Shown here in pieces: positions 59,320 to 63,925 of a stretch of DNA of 64,000 nucleotides. The DNA lies in NCBI GenBank assembly GCA_963281255.1, contig OY725492.1, positions 744,001 to 808,000 on the forward strand, written 5' to 3'. The position numbers and the translations under genes are program-made. The DNA is from Aphrocallistes beatrix. Taxonomy: Eukaryota > Porifera > Hexactinellida > Sceptrulophora > Aphrocallistidae. Positions within the stretch are counted from its first letter, which is position 1, and each line of letters opens with the position of its first letter. The notes below the pieces were generated by a model that saw only the letters and a program-made list of their open reading frames with translations, was not told where the DNA came from and did not search any database.

Positions 59320-62300
59320 TGGAACCTGTATATAACGGCCACCCAAGGGACTGGACAAAATTGGCCGTTATACACAGGTGGCCGTTATATACAGGTGATT
59401 GTCTTAACCCCCAAAAGGTATCAACGTAGCGCAATAAATATAAGTTCTTAGAAATCCATTACTTGAAGTAATTACATGAAACATGTTTATTATTCGTAAC
59501 AGGTCCTGTAATAAACACATAAAAAGGTGAAAAAGGTGATGGCCGTTATAGATAGGTAGTGGCCGTTATACACAGTTTTAGGGTCAGTAAGGGACTACAA
59601 ATGGGTGGCCGCTGGCCGCGTTGAGTAGGTGACCGCTATACACAGGTTCAATATTATGGAATTTCGGACGGGACTGTTCATTGGTGACCGCTATAGACAG
59701 GTGACCGTTATATAGAGTGGCCGTTATAGCAGGTTTGACTGTACGTATATATATATATATACACAAACATTAATCGAGTTTTAATAGTAAGGATTACCAT
59801 ATAGTAATCAGTAGCTTATGGATTAAATGATAATTATTAATTCCTCATTGTGTATGATCTATACTATTTGAGTTATGGATTAAACATTCAACTTTCTGTT
59901 TCCATAGCAACTAAGGAATGCATAGACATTCAATTTAAGATGTTCAGATTTTTTGATTAAGGTCTTTATACTATTGTTGTTTTCTCAAAAAATCAAGCAT
60001 TAGAAATGCAGATAACAATGTTTTAAAGGAGCTACAACGGCAGCATTTTTCGCTCTAAGAAGAGCCTATTCCGCAATCACATGATGACATATTAAATTTT
60101 TAATGCTAAATCGCATGCGCTGATATGATATTTGTATATGGTAATAATACTTTTCAAAGGTCTATCGTATACGGTTTTTTATTTATCAGTATAATTAAAT
60201 TTTGACTATGTTAAAACTGACCTTCTATTATTCAGGCCTTCTAAGTGACATAGTATACGGCCATGTATTAAGTAGGCCATGCTCATGTTGGTGCTAATAA
60301 TAAATTCAAAGTTTAGAAGCAACAGAAATGATGGGTTCATAATGATTTAAACTATTCTCTAAGTACAAAATATGCTGGCTTGATAGGTTTTTTCCTTTCT
60401 TTGGATTGAAACTCATATATAACGAAACTCTTTTAAATACAGGTTACACAACTTAAATAACCAATCTCATTGACGCAATTTATTTAAATCGGATGTTAAT
60501 GTTATTGTGAATAGTCTGACGGCAATTAAAATTTAGAGGGACCCTCCCCAAATTTGAAGAGCAGGAAAATATGGAGAGGCCGCTTCCTAAATTTGAAGAA
60601 CCTCGAGGAATAGATCATAACTTTAAAATTTACGGAGCCCCCCACCCTCGAGTACATGGAAATATTTTATATTTGGGGAATTGCCCAGATTTGGGAGCCC
60701 CTAACCCCAAAGGAACCCGTACAGGCATTCCACAAAAAATCTTTGAGGAATATAGAGATAAGAAGATACATAAAAAGTCGGTCGACAGACTGATAGTGCA
60801 GCTCCAGGAAGTGACTCGAAAGAATATGAAATGTGAATATCGGAATACATCAGGAAATACTCATTTTAGAGCATTCTAAGTGTGATTTTGGAATCCATAT
60901 ATTGAAATATATTAGCCGTTGAGGGCTCGCTTTTAGCTTAAAATATTATTTCTTTCAAAATGTGTGAAAGTAATTATTAATCAATAACGTTAATAGCTCT
61001 GAAAATATTCACATTATTAAGTGTGATAATCGGATCCTAAATGGTGAGAAACTCTACATTAGTCCATGAGATCTTACATACATCCTTAAACAAAGCTTTC
61101 AATGGTGGTGTTAAAATATGAATATATATTTATATAAACCGGAAGTGATAAGATTTTGAGAAAAATGTTGACGATTCACATCTACACCAAAAAGAGATCC
61201 TAAATGCGAAACTTGATAAAAGTCGATTCTAATGTATATCCTTACTATTAAAACTCGATTAATGTTTATATATATATATCTCTGTGACGAATTGATTGAA
61301 GAAACTGCCGGTCATAGAAAGCTAATTTTTGGCATGTGGGTGTCTTTTGGATATGGCTCCAGTAAGTTCTGAGTTCAGAGCAAAATGTTGACTCATCATG
61401 GAATTATGACGTCATTGTCACATTTTTAAAAGTTAAGCAACACAGTTATTCGAGCATAACTCACCCCTTATATGAGATAGAAGGCTGAAATTTTAATAGA
61501 ATCTGTATACTAACATGCCTCACATATGATGCAACTATCATCAAAAATGATGACTCATCACTTTGTTATGACGTCATCATTACGTATCAAAAATTTTAAA
61601 ATTGACAAATTTGGTGATTTTTCGAGTGATATCGATTATCACAGTAGGACAGACATATTTAGAGATACTATGTATATCCCTTATAATTAACCAATGTGAC
61701 CCCAGGTGACCGAAGGGAGCCTCCGGCGGACACAAAGTGTCCGCCATCCGCAGCGCAAGCAAGCGAAGCGCGCTTGTTGATAATAATCTGAGATGTATAA
61801 TCCTATATATACAGCTGCATCTATACGAAAAATACAAATGTATCTGACATAATATTTTAAACTCTTACATTTATAGGATATACATATTAATTCCGCATAA
61901 ATCTTACTTGCTTCGTGAGTGCGTATACAATTTGGAGAACTAAATTCACTGAATCCTGCTCTGTTTTCAATCTGAATCATTACACAGTAATAAACATTTG
62001 GTAGAAGTCCAGTCAGAATTACAGACATTGTGTCAATAGTTAGATTCAAAGATCTTTCAGTTGTATCCAACTCAAATCCATTATATATAACTTGGTAACT
62101 TGTTAAAACTCCATTTTGATCCATCAATTCTGGAGCATTCCATTCTGCCTGTATTGCAGTGCTGTTTATACTATATACTGTGAAGTTAATTGGAGGAGTT
62201 GAAGGAACTAGAAAGAGATGGAAGAACTAATAGAAGACTCTTAGTTAGAATAATTCATCAATCAAAAGTAAAAAGAAAGCAAAGATACTTTAAAATTGCC

Positions 62301-63693
62301 TCTCTTGAGTGGTTCTATAACTAATCGAAAATTAAAATAGGTTTCAATATATTATATACAGCATCATGTTTGACATTTTGACATGTATATCTAACTAATT
62401 ATGCATAAATCTTACTTGCTTCGTGAGTGCGTGCACAATTTGGAAAACTAAATTTACTGAATCCTGCTCCGTTTCCAACGCGAACCAATACACAATAATA
62501 AACATTTGGTAGAAGTCCAGTCAGAATTACAGACATCGTGTTAATACTTAGATTCAGAACTCTTTCAGTTGTATCCAACACTGATCCATTATATCTAACT
62601 TGGTAACTTGTTAAAACTCCATTTTGATTTATCAATTCAGGAGCATTCCATTCTGCCTGTATCGCAGTGCTGTTTAAGGGAAATACTGAGAGGTTAACTG
62701 GAGGAGTTGAAGGAACTAGAAATAGATGTATGTAGGTGAATATAGTTCATTAATGCACTCTAAAAATAGTATGGTTAGAAAGTACAATTAAATTAAAGCA
62801 TGTATTATTGTATCAATGTTTAGTCCCTTTATCCATTCATATATTATTTAGTAATATAATTAAATGACGATGACTCGTTTATAGGCAACCTTACATGTTA
62901 AAGTTTTTACCGAAACAAGCATTTATTATCTAAGTTCTAGATCACAACTACATATTTTCACTAGTTGTTACTCCAACTGATTCAAATAATAACTCTTTTT
63001 AAATAATAACTCTTTTCAAATAACAAAGTAACTACGTATGTTTGCGTTCTAAGTAGAGTGATTCCTTAGAACAGAGTCTGGATGAGCTTCTTTTGAAATA
63101 GTACCAGAGAAAACTGCATATTTTACAATATTTCTTTTCTGAAATTAAATTATAAAAAAGTTACAATTATAAAATTTTATATTGTCACATATCACAAATG
63201 ATTGGCAATCTATTTAAGTAGACAAATTATCAAAACTTTCAGTCTCCTTAGAAAATTAGATTCAATTGGAATCTATGTTTCCACATTTTTGTTGGAGCAA
63301 GATTATTGTAAATCAATTAGAAAAACGCTCATACATAGACAGATTTACTCAATTTGAGAATTCAGAGCATAACTGGAGCACACTAAATCTTACTTGCTTC
63401 GTGAGTGCGTGCACAATTTGGAGAACTAAATTCACTGAATCCTGCTCCGTTTTCAATCCGAATTATTACACAGTAATAAACATTTGGTAGAAGTCCAATC
63501 AGAATTACAGACATCGTGTTAATACTTAGATTCAAAGATATTTCAGTTGTATCCAACTCTGAACCACTATATCTAACTAGGTAACTTGTTAAAACTCCAT
63601 TTTGATCTATCAATTCAGGAGCATTCCATTCTGCCTGTATCGCAGTGCTGTTTATGGAATATACTGTGATGTTAACTGGAGGAGTTGAAGGAA
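25696..63693 (-). CDS. giant adhesion GPCR gene with 17 visible FN3 exons (5' end outside window)
   Basis: Twenty-two coding exons on the minus strand join in frame. They are 17 FN3 exons of 300 nt, then 291, 71, 292 and 398 nt, then a 2061-nt terminal exon with stop at 25696. The total is 8213 nt, about 2,737 residues. Phases are consistent: FN3 exons 1-1; the 291-nt exon 1-1; 71 nt 1-0; 292 nt 0-1; 398 nt 1-0; last exon from 0. The protein should sit in the plasma membrane with a long flexible FN3 ectodomain, a TSP3 repeat, a HormR domain, a self-cleaving GPS and a 7TM core. Ligand and G protein are unknown. The signal peptide, and perhaps lectin and Ig exons like those of the left relative, must lie beyond 64000. 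No inactivating lesion was seen. Confidence 0.85.
27757..28070. other. intron, nothing recognised
   Basis: No repeat or coding signal stands out, apart from a short GC-richer patch at 27900-27970. Confidence 0.5.
28071..28168. mobile_element. 98-bp pogo-like MITE
   Basis: The ends CAGTGTAGATATTGGATATA and ATATCCAATATTCTACTG lie between TA dinucleotides (28069-28070; 28169-28170). The related unit at 36857-36943 shares the gatatagtgata and tcactatatc motifs. Confidence 0.88.
28236..28635 (+). mobile_element. Helitron-like element (family 2), first of a head-to-tail pair
   Basis: It starts TCATATATATTAAAACGCTAGG and ends AGCGAAGCACGCTTG. The very next base begins another copy (TCTTATATATT). 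The inner unit gctagagactagcttccaa..ggttgacatg is the repeat that is tandem in longer relatives. Confidence 0.65.
28636..29334 (+). mobile_element. Helitron-like element (family 2), second of the pair
   Basis: It runs from TCTTATATATTAAAATGC to gcaagccaagtgcgtttg. It holds two internal tandem units of about 135 bp (from about 28985 and 29128) built on tgctagaaacttgctttcaa and ggttgacatggggttttcag. It codes for nothing. Confidence 0.65.
29498..29580 (-). mobile_element. Helitron-like 3' end remnant
   Basis: It reads CAAGCGGGCTTCGCTTGCTT, then gctgcgcggctggcggacac, and then breaks off after tcccttcgtcccagg. Confidence 0.65.
29750..30147 (-). CDS. TSP3 repeat plus hormone-receptor domain exon
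   Basis: A 398-nt exon entering in phase 1 after TTTCTAG and leaving in phase 0 at GTAAGT. DTDMDNYPDLLSFCPQFN leads into a thrombospondin type 3 repeat (DQNDCDNNGIGDVCDN), whose Asp/Asn spacing is the known calcium-binding form. YWKCTEGGEMVLVDCPNGMN and CEQSGDWSMNIDTTQC then form a HormR-type domain, usually found just before GAIN in adhesion GPCRs. The order here agrees. The decayed copy at 15980-16377 is nearly identical. Confidence 0.9.
30148..31845. other. large intron with 27-bp tandem repeat, no gene
   Basis: At 30534-30632 about four copies of a 27-bp unit (aagtaggaataaaacctaaa and agtgcg) are followed by an imperfect inverted repeat (cacagatgggttagaagtgtg at about 30641; cacacttctagcccgtatgtg at about 30718). 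The same aggattaagacctaaaatgc theme returns, direct and inverted, at 31515-31670. ORFs here are repeat artefacts. Confidence 0.6.
31846..32137 (-). CDS. membrane-distal spacer exon, domain not recognised
   Basis: A 292-nt exon from a TTTTAG acceptor (phase 0) to G|GTGAGT (phase 1). It encodes IYRVIPPSASEHLIELKILS, then a mixed hydrophobic stretch with NQT and NLT and NYT sequons. It has few cysteines. In position it joins the 71-nt exon and the HormR exon and keeps the frame. It may be part of a small ectodomain I do not recognise. Confidence 0.7.
32191..32516. mobile_element. pogo-like MITE in intron
   Basis: It begins CAGTAGGACGTCAGTTATCC after TA and ends ggataactgacgttctactg, followed by tgta (two extra bases before the TA). 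Internal direct repeats of gttcggataactgaa lie at both ends. Confidence 0.88.
32517..33126. other. intron, nothing recognised
   Basis: A weak resemblance to the foldback family lies at 32780-32900 (agctattatagc, gcaggaatg). No coding signal. Confidence 0.45.
33127..33197 (-). CDS. 71-nt linker exon
   Basis: From a TATAG acceptor (phase 1) to TGG|GTGAGT (phase 0). It encodes YDFVNGSLNITFSQESNT and FVSSW with two N-glycosylation sequons. It is needed to keep the frame between its neighbours. Too short for a domain call. Confidence 0.65.
33412..33702 (-). CDS. cysteine-containing ectodomain exon after the FN3 array
   Basis: From a TTTTAG acceptor (phase 1) it encodes DPSQVLQCSLTQFQLSPN, then CEFNITFSLETPQAGTGMC and CLNQSLYICYQDILP. 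It has about six cysteines and three sequons. I chose donor CCAT|GTGGGT because it gives 291 nt and phase 1, matching the next exon. An alternative GG|GTTAAC would break the frame. The domain is unknown; a beta-sandwich is suggested by alternating hydrophobic residues. Confidence 0.7.
33785..34084 (-). CDS. FN3 exon 17 (last, membrane-proximal)
   Basis: 300 nt, phase 1-1. FN3 core with WNAPELIDQNGVLTSYQV and the class A loop LDININKLSETLTGLLPD. It lacks the NLS sequon of class B repeats. The YC of the F strand is INYC here instead of VYYC. Confidence 0.92.
34709..35008 (-). CDS. FN3 exon 16
   Basis: 300 nt, phase 1-1, class A loop (LDININKLSETL). WNVPELIDQNG has Val for the usual Ala. Acceptor and donor (GCAA|GTAAGA) are consensus. 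Confidence 0.92.
35009..35524. other. intron, nothing recognised
   Basis: It keeps the flank motif gaaataaatgtatgtaggtg next to the acceptor, as do most introns of the array. No other repeat matched. Confidence 0.5.
35525..35824 (-). CDS. FN3 exon 15
   Basis: 300 nt, phase 1-1, class A loop (LDININKLSETL). YSLSSTAIQ replaces the usual NSTAIQ, so that N-glycosylation site is lost. The F-G region is RVANQAGFSEFSPPNC. Confidence 0.92.
35873..35989. mobile_element. 117-bp TTAA-flanked MITE with GAAAGTGAAAG tracts
   Basis: It starts CCCGAG and ends CTCGGG with TTAA on both sides (35869-35872; 35990-35993). CCC..GGG ends with TTAA are the piggyBac pattern. The inside is purine-rich (gaaagtgaaagttaattg). 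Relatives lie at 36536-36774 and 41086-41202. Confidence 0.8.
36121..36263. mobile_element. hAT-like MITE, decayed
   Basis: Ends are CAGCGGCTTTCAACATTTTT and ccccaggttgggaaccactg, the common hAT type. The flanks tacaattc and tgctattc agree at six of eight positions. Confidence 0.7.
36299..36470. mobile_element. pogo-like MITE, decayed
   Basis: It opens agtcaaaactcgaatagtga and has later copies of atagtgaacac and aatagtgagtac near the other end, as in TA-inserting elements whose ends repeat inside. Borders uncertain. Confidence 0.5.
36536..36774. mobile_element. two TTAA-family MITEs in inverted orientation
   Basis: Left copy: gaaagtgaaagttaattgaa, then gtggggtcatttctatttat. Right copy: the complement, ending gggaaacgtaggg before TTAA. 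Together they form a palindrome of about 240 bp. Confidence 0.75.
36857..36943. mobile_element. small pogo-like unit
   Basis: Inverted gatatggatatagtgataat and atcactatatctaataag, related to 28071-28168. Confidence 0.55.
36944..37447. other. intron, nothing recognised
   Basis: It starts with a short G-rich piece (ggggcgtaggaagggggagg), perhaps a hAT-like end. The 100- and 73-codon ORFs show no domain and have no exon-like borders. Confidence 0.45.
37448..37747 (-). CDS. FN3 exon 14, most divergent
   Basis: 300 nt, phase 1-1. The loop is LDRSVDTFAAILTGLLPN, matching neither class fully. WDAPELIDQNGLLTRYQV has several changes. The acceptor is doubled (CTAGTAG), so three extra bases could be included without a frame change. 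Confidence 0.9.
37748..38546. other. intron, nothing recognised
   Basis: No repeat matched and no exon-like ORF. The 69-codon ORF at 37960 lacks splice borders. Confidence 0.5.
38547..38674. mobile_element. 128-bp pogo-like MITE
   Basis: Ends are CAGAGATTGCCGGTTATAAG and ttatatccggcatctactg between TA dinucleotides, with an extra internal copy of ttcttataaccagca. Confidence 0.85.
39072..39371 (-). CDS. FN3 exon 13
   Basis: 300 nt, phase 1-1, class B loop (LNLSINTMSVILSGLLPD). ELELADIVLNLS replaces the usual DTTERSLNLS. The end reads THESS, and the donor is TCAA|GTAAGA. Confidence 0.92.
39638..39698. repeat. 61-bp hairpin
   Basis: Arms CTACTTAGCGGTGTACC and GGTACACCGCTAAGTAG are perfect, with a partly paired centre (aacatac..tatgtt). 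No target duplication seen. Confidence 0.85.
39699..40242. other. intron, nothing recognised
   Basis: AT-rich; no repeat or ORF of note. Confidence 0.5.
40243..40542 (-). CDS. FN3 exon 12
   Basis: 300 nt, phase 1-1, class B loop (LNLSINTMSVILTGLLPN). RHLGSVLDTTE replaces RYNGSVLDTTE, and the F-G segment is IQVENRAGLSEFS. Confidence 0.92.
40784..41243 (-). mobile_element. Helitron-like element (family 1), 3' end missing
   Basis: The body matches from gtcataacagagtgatgagc to the TCCTTAC end at 41243 (minus strand). The GC-rich end is gone. A TTAA-family MITE (41086-41202) sits in its AT tract. Confidence 0.7.
41086..41202. mobile_element. TTAA-family MITE nested in Helitron-like copy
   Basis: CCCCAACTTGACG opens and cgtcaaattaggg closes it. 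The inside has gaaagtgaaagttaattgaa as in 35873-35989. It is flanked by TATA tracts and not by TTAA. Confidence 0.7.
41692..43107. mobile_element. hAT-like element with 8-bp duplication, host of a dead mariner
   Basis: CAGGGGCGTAAACTCGGG opens and gagcctacgcct closes it; atggtact lies on both sides (41684-41691; 43108-43115). Its own sequence is about 130 bp. The rest is the mariner at 41741-43024. Confidence 0.75.
41741..43024 (-). pseudogene. dead mariner element with transposase relics
   Basis: Inverted ends GGGTCACTACGAAAGTTTCTGG and its complement lie 1284 bp apart, the usual mariner size. The minus strand carries a decayed transposase in order: VEAVRKLVS, then IEIEGELGIS, KRYDEGHSKRVYDI, and near the end YFNTRFKGMKRCLECCG. 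These match known mariner blocks (the helix-turn-helix region; the region before the first catalytic Asp; the C-terminal Cys-Cys-Gly area). More than ten stops and frame changes separate them, and the catalytic core cannot be followed. No flush TA duplication was found. Confidence 0.75.
43116..43845. other. intron, nothing recognised
   Basis: No repeat matched. The run ctacgtaggctatagcctac at 43527 is a short palindrome. Confidence 0.45.
43846..44145 (-). CDS. FN3 exon 11, class A among class B
   Basis: 300 nt, phase 1-1. The loop LDINTNKLSETLTGLLPN belongs to class A although both neighbours are class B. The YSISSTAIQTEW segment lacks the NST sequon. Confidence 0.92.
44197..44320. mobile_element. 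left end of a pogo-like element
   Basis: CAGTAGAACCTCGATTATCC after TA is a standard pogo-type terminus. The other end is not recognised, though ataactgaaatacactg near 44303 may be its relic. Confidence 0.55.
44659..44864. mobile_element. hAT-like MITE, sister of 819-1018
   Basis: CAGAGGCCGGCAAGCGGCAA opens and ggctgctgacccctg closes it. The flanks atataaaa and gtatacaa agree at five of eight. Confidence 0.75.
45056..45355 (-). CDS. FN3 exon 10
   Basis: 300 nt, phase 1-1, class B loop. It starts VPSTPPVNLTVFALNSTAIQ and ends NCTRTHETG. The donor is ACAG|GTAAGA. Confidence 0.92.
45494..45793 (-). CDS. FN3 exon 9
   Basis: 300 nt, phase 1-1, class B variant LFLSINTTSVILTGLLPS, which loses the NLS sequon. 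YSISSTAIQ also loses the NST site, so this repeat is glycan-poor. Confidence 0.92.
45794..47371. other. long intron with foldback-related repeats
   Basis: Two stretches, about 46130-46240 and 46485-46590, share the phrase tcatatgatgac..tcaaaatttta..ggatatgggtactttg with one end of the foldback element at 55842-56910. At 46960-47090 lies a purine-rich, taagttaaga-like tract. No gene. Confidence 0.55.
47372..47671 (-). CDS. FN3 exon 8
   Basis: 300 nt, phase 1-1, class B loop. AILAEWNAPELINQNG and YYCLLIRVGNQAGFSKFS are its own changes. Confidence 0.92.
48379..49298. mobile_element. Tc-like MITE with two inserts of its own
   Basis: The ends CACTAACCGGACAAAATTAT and gtccgggtagtg lie between TA dinucleotides. 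Compared with 12542 and 6895, it has gained about 300 bp near 48426-48724, containing repeated cctcagaataccacg, and a 138-bp element at 48909-49046. Confidence 0.8.
48909..49046. mobile_element. 138-bp GC-ended MITE with catca duplication
   Basis: CAGGCCCGGCGGAACC opens and agttccgccagccctg closes it; catca lies on both sides. The copy at 6895-7199 shows the empty site as catcaccatcatgtatag. It has several internal ggtccggc repeats. Confidence 0.85.
49308..50410. mobile_element. 1.1-kb hAT-like element
   Basis: CAGAGCTGCAAATGGGTCA opens and tgacccatttgcagctctg closes it. The flanks atatatac and atataaac agree at seven of eight. The ends carry many gacccat repeats. Inside are pieces of a Helitron-like family 2 copy (about 49705-49830 and 50215-50297) and the repeat shared with 3195-3430. 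No transposase ORF. Confidence 0.85.
50535..50834 (-). CDS. FN3 exon 7
   Basis: 300 nt, phase 1-1, class B loop. VLTIYQVRYIGSELDTTE is specific to it. The donor GCAG|GTATAG departs from the GTAAGA of the other exons. Confidence 0.9.
50835..51148. other. intron, nothing recognised
   Basis: It keeps the gatgtatgtaggtgaat flank motif by the acceptor; otherwise plain. Confidence 0.5.
51149..51249. repeat. 101-bp palindromic MITE-like repeat
   Basis: ACCTTATTATAGGGAATTAA and ttaatttcctataataaggt-type arms (with gcgaatt further in) pair over about 35 bp. No target duplication is certain. Confidence 0.75.
51430..51534 (+). mobile_element. Helitron-like 3' end fragment
   Basis: It reads cgtctttagaggtgtaatct, then ggcggacacaaagtgtccgc and ends gcgaagcgcgcttg. 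Confidence 0.7.
51675..51974 (-). CDS. FN3 exon 6
   Basis: 300 nt, phase 1-1, class B loop with Phe (LNLSINTMFVILTGLLPN), shared with exon 5. The donor is GCAG|GTAAGA. Confidence 0.92.
52004..52189. mobile_element. 186-bp pogo-like MITE
   Basis: CAGTCGACTCCGCTTAATAG opens and ttaagtggagtcgactg closes it between TA dinucleotides. It lies 30 bp upstream of FN3 exon 6, just beyond its acceptor. Confidence 0.92.
52190..52790. other. intron, nothing recognised
   Basis: No repeat matched; AT-rich. Confidence 0.5.
52791..53090 (-). CDS. FN3 exon 5
   Basis: 300 nt, phase 1-1, class B loop LNLSINTMFVILTGLQPN. DATVRVLNLS and GFSGFNPPNC are private changes. The Phe-for-Ser change is shared with exon 6, so these two are likely the latest duplicates. 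Confidence 0.92.
53113..53411. mobile_element. 299-bp hAT-like MITE
   Basis: CAGAGTTGCACGCG opens and cgcgtgcaactcta closes it. The flanks atataggt and atataagt agree at seven of eight. It is very GC-rich (cggcccggcccgcg) in an AT-rich intron. Confidence 0.85.
53435..54088 (-). mobile_element. Helitron-like element (family 2), 5' end missing
   Basis: The GC-rich end caagcgcgcttcatgtgttt is at 53435. The body includes caaccgttggaagcaagtct and ends near catatctctacgacttgcta. The TC terminus is lost. Confidence 0.6.
54301..54712 (+). mobile_element. tRNA-derived SINE
   Basis: The head gcttgggtggtgcagtggtt has a Pol III A box (TGGTGCAGTGG, 54308-54318), and gggttctaacc at 54351-54361 is a B box, with tRNA-like spacing of about 33 bp. 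About 300 bp of body follows, including accccctgagaacatatt, and the element ends in ctttaactttaactttt repeats, a common SINE tail. It has no coding capacity. Clean flanking duplications were not found. Confidence 0.75.
54976..55455 (-). mobile_element. Helitron-like element (family 1), old copy
   Basis: About 80% like the others (ggaagacacaaagtgtcagt, gatgagtcaacattttcg, tcaatcaattcgttaaag). Both termini are eroded. Confidence 0.65.
55730..57681 (+). mobile_element. Helitron-like element (family 2), inserted between A and T
   Basis: It starts TCTTATATATTAAAATGCTA and ends gcaagcgatgcgtgcttg. The interrupted host element gives the exact empty site (A|T), with no duplication. Three tandem units of about 140 bp lie at about 57165-57590. 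It is split by the foldback element at 55842-56910. Confidence 0.75.
55842..56910. mobile_element. 1.07-kb foldback element with gatta duplication
   Basis: The ends AGCATAGCCTACTCTAATAA and ttattagagtaggctatg pair and continue inward. The two halves (about 500 bp each) are complementary almost to the centre near 56380. gatta lies on both sides (55837-55841; 56911-56915). No ORF. Confidence 0.9.
57992..58156. mobile_element. 165-bp hAT-like MITE with perfect 8-bp duplication
   Basis: CAGGGCTGTCCAACTGTA opens and ctgttggacagcgctg closes it, with atctaaag on both sides (57984-57991; 58157-58164). It carries gggccgca repeats typical of the group. Confidence 0.95.
58267..58566 (-). CDS. FN3 exon 4, hybrid loop
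   Basis: 300 nt, phase 1-1. The loop LDININIMSVNLTGLLPN starts like class A and ends like class B. WNALELIDQNG has lost the conserved Pro. It ends NCALTHEAS. Confidence 0.9.
58807..59793 (-). mobile_element. Helitron-like element (family 1) with nested pogo-like MITE
   Basis: A near-perfect GC-rich end (CAAGCGCGCTTCGCTTGCTT) is at 58807, and TCCTTAC at 59793 on the minus strand. The insert at 59317-59741 lies in its AT tract. Without it the copy is about 560 bp. Confidence 0.75.
59317..59741. mobile_element. 425-bp pogo-like MITE
   Basis: CAGTGGAACCTGTATATAAC opens and ccgttatagcaggtttgact, then g, closes it between TA dinucleotides. Many internal ggccgttata repeats. Confidence 0.88.
59794..61238. 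other. long intron: foldback remnant and an odd ORF
   Basis: About 59930-60290 loosely matches the foldback element (tccgcaatcacatgatgaca, ttctatcg..). At 60535-60880 a GC-richer patch with repeated ccaaatttgaag phrases holds an open frame of 102 codons (60571-60879) starting MERPLPKFEEPRGIDHN. I recognise no domain, and it runs opposite to the host gene. It is probably a transposon fragment. Confidence 0.45.
61239..61776 (+). mobile_element. Helitron-like element (family 1), complete
   Basis: 538 bp, the cleanest copy in forward orientation. It runs TCCTTACTATTAAAACTCGA to gcaagcaagcgaagcgcgct and tg, with flanking A on the left and T on the right and no target duplication. The last 18 bases can fold with stem CAAGCG/CGCTTG. 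Confidence 0.75.
61908..62207 (-). CDS. FN3 exon 3
   Basis: 300 nt, phase 1-1, class B loop LNLTIDTMSVILTGLLPN (sequon kept as NLT). ELMDQNG and IQIENRAGFSEFS are its own changes. Confidence 0.92.
62416..62715 (-). CDS. FN3 exon 2
   Basis: 300 nt, phase 1-1, class B loop (LNLSINTMSVILTGLLPN). YYCVLVRVGNGAGFSKFSFP distinguishes it. Confidence 0.92.
62716..63393. other. intron, nothing recognised
   Basis: AT-rich; no matched repeat. Confidence 0.5.
63394..63693 (-). CDS. FN3 exon 1 (first visible)
   Basis: 300 nt, phase 1-1, class B loop (LNLSINTMSVILIGLLPN). It enters in phase 1 after TTCTAG, so at least one more exon lies beyond the window. TSYLVRYSGSELDTTE is specific. Confidence 0.92.
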
Positions 63694-63925
63694 CTAGAAA
63701 TAGATGCATGTAGGTGAATACAACACTCTAATTTTTTTATATAATAATATTAATAGTATAGAATCATTAACATTGAATATTTCATCAATCGTGATTATAA
63801 TAGGGGCTCGTTTCATCTCTGATATACTGATAATTTAATTAAATATGAAATCAGATGAAACAAAGTTCAAATGATGTTATTATCAACTTTGATATCAAAA
63901 AAATAACTTCTATATTAATAATATA

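Noticed and set aside
61580..61837. ORFs over the GC-rich gcgcttcgcttgc segments as small genes (also at 3594, 10679, 10856, 47793, 55334)
   Set aside because: They recur because the Helitron-like repeat recurs; the same peptides appear at every copy and do not resemble any protein.
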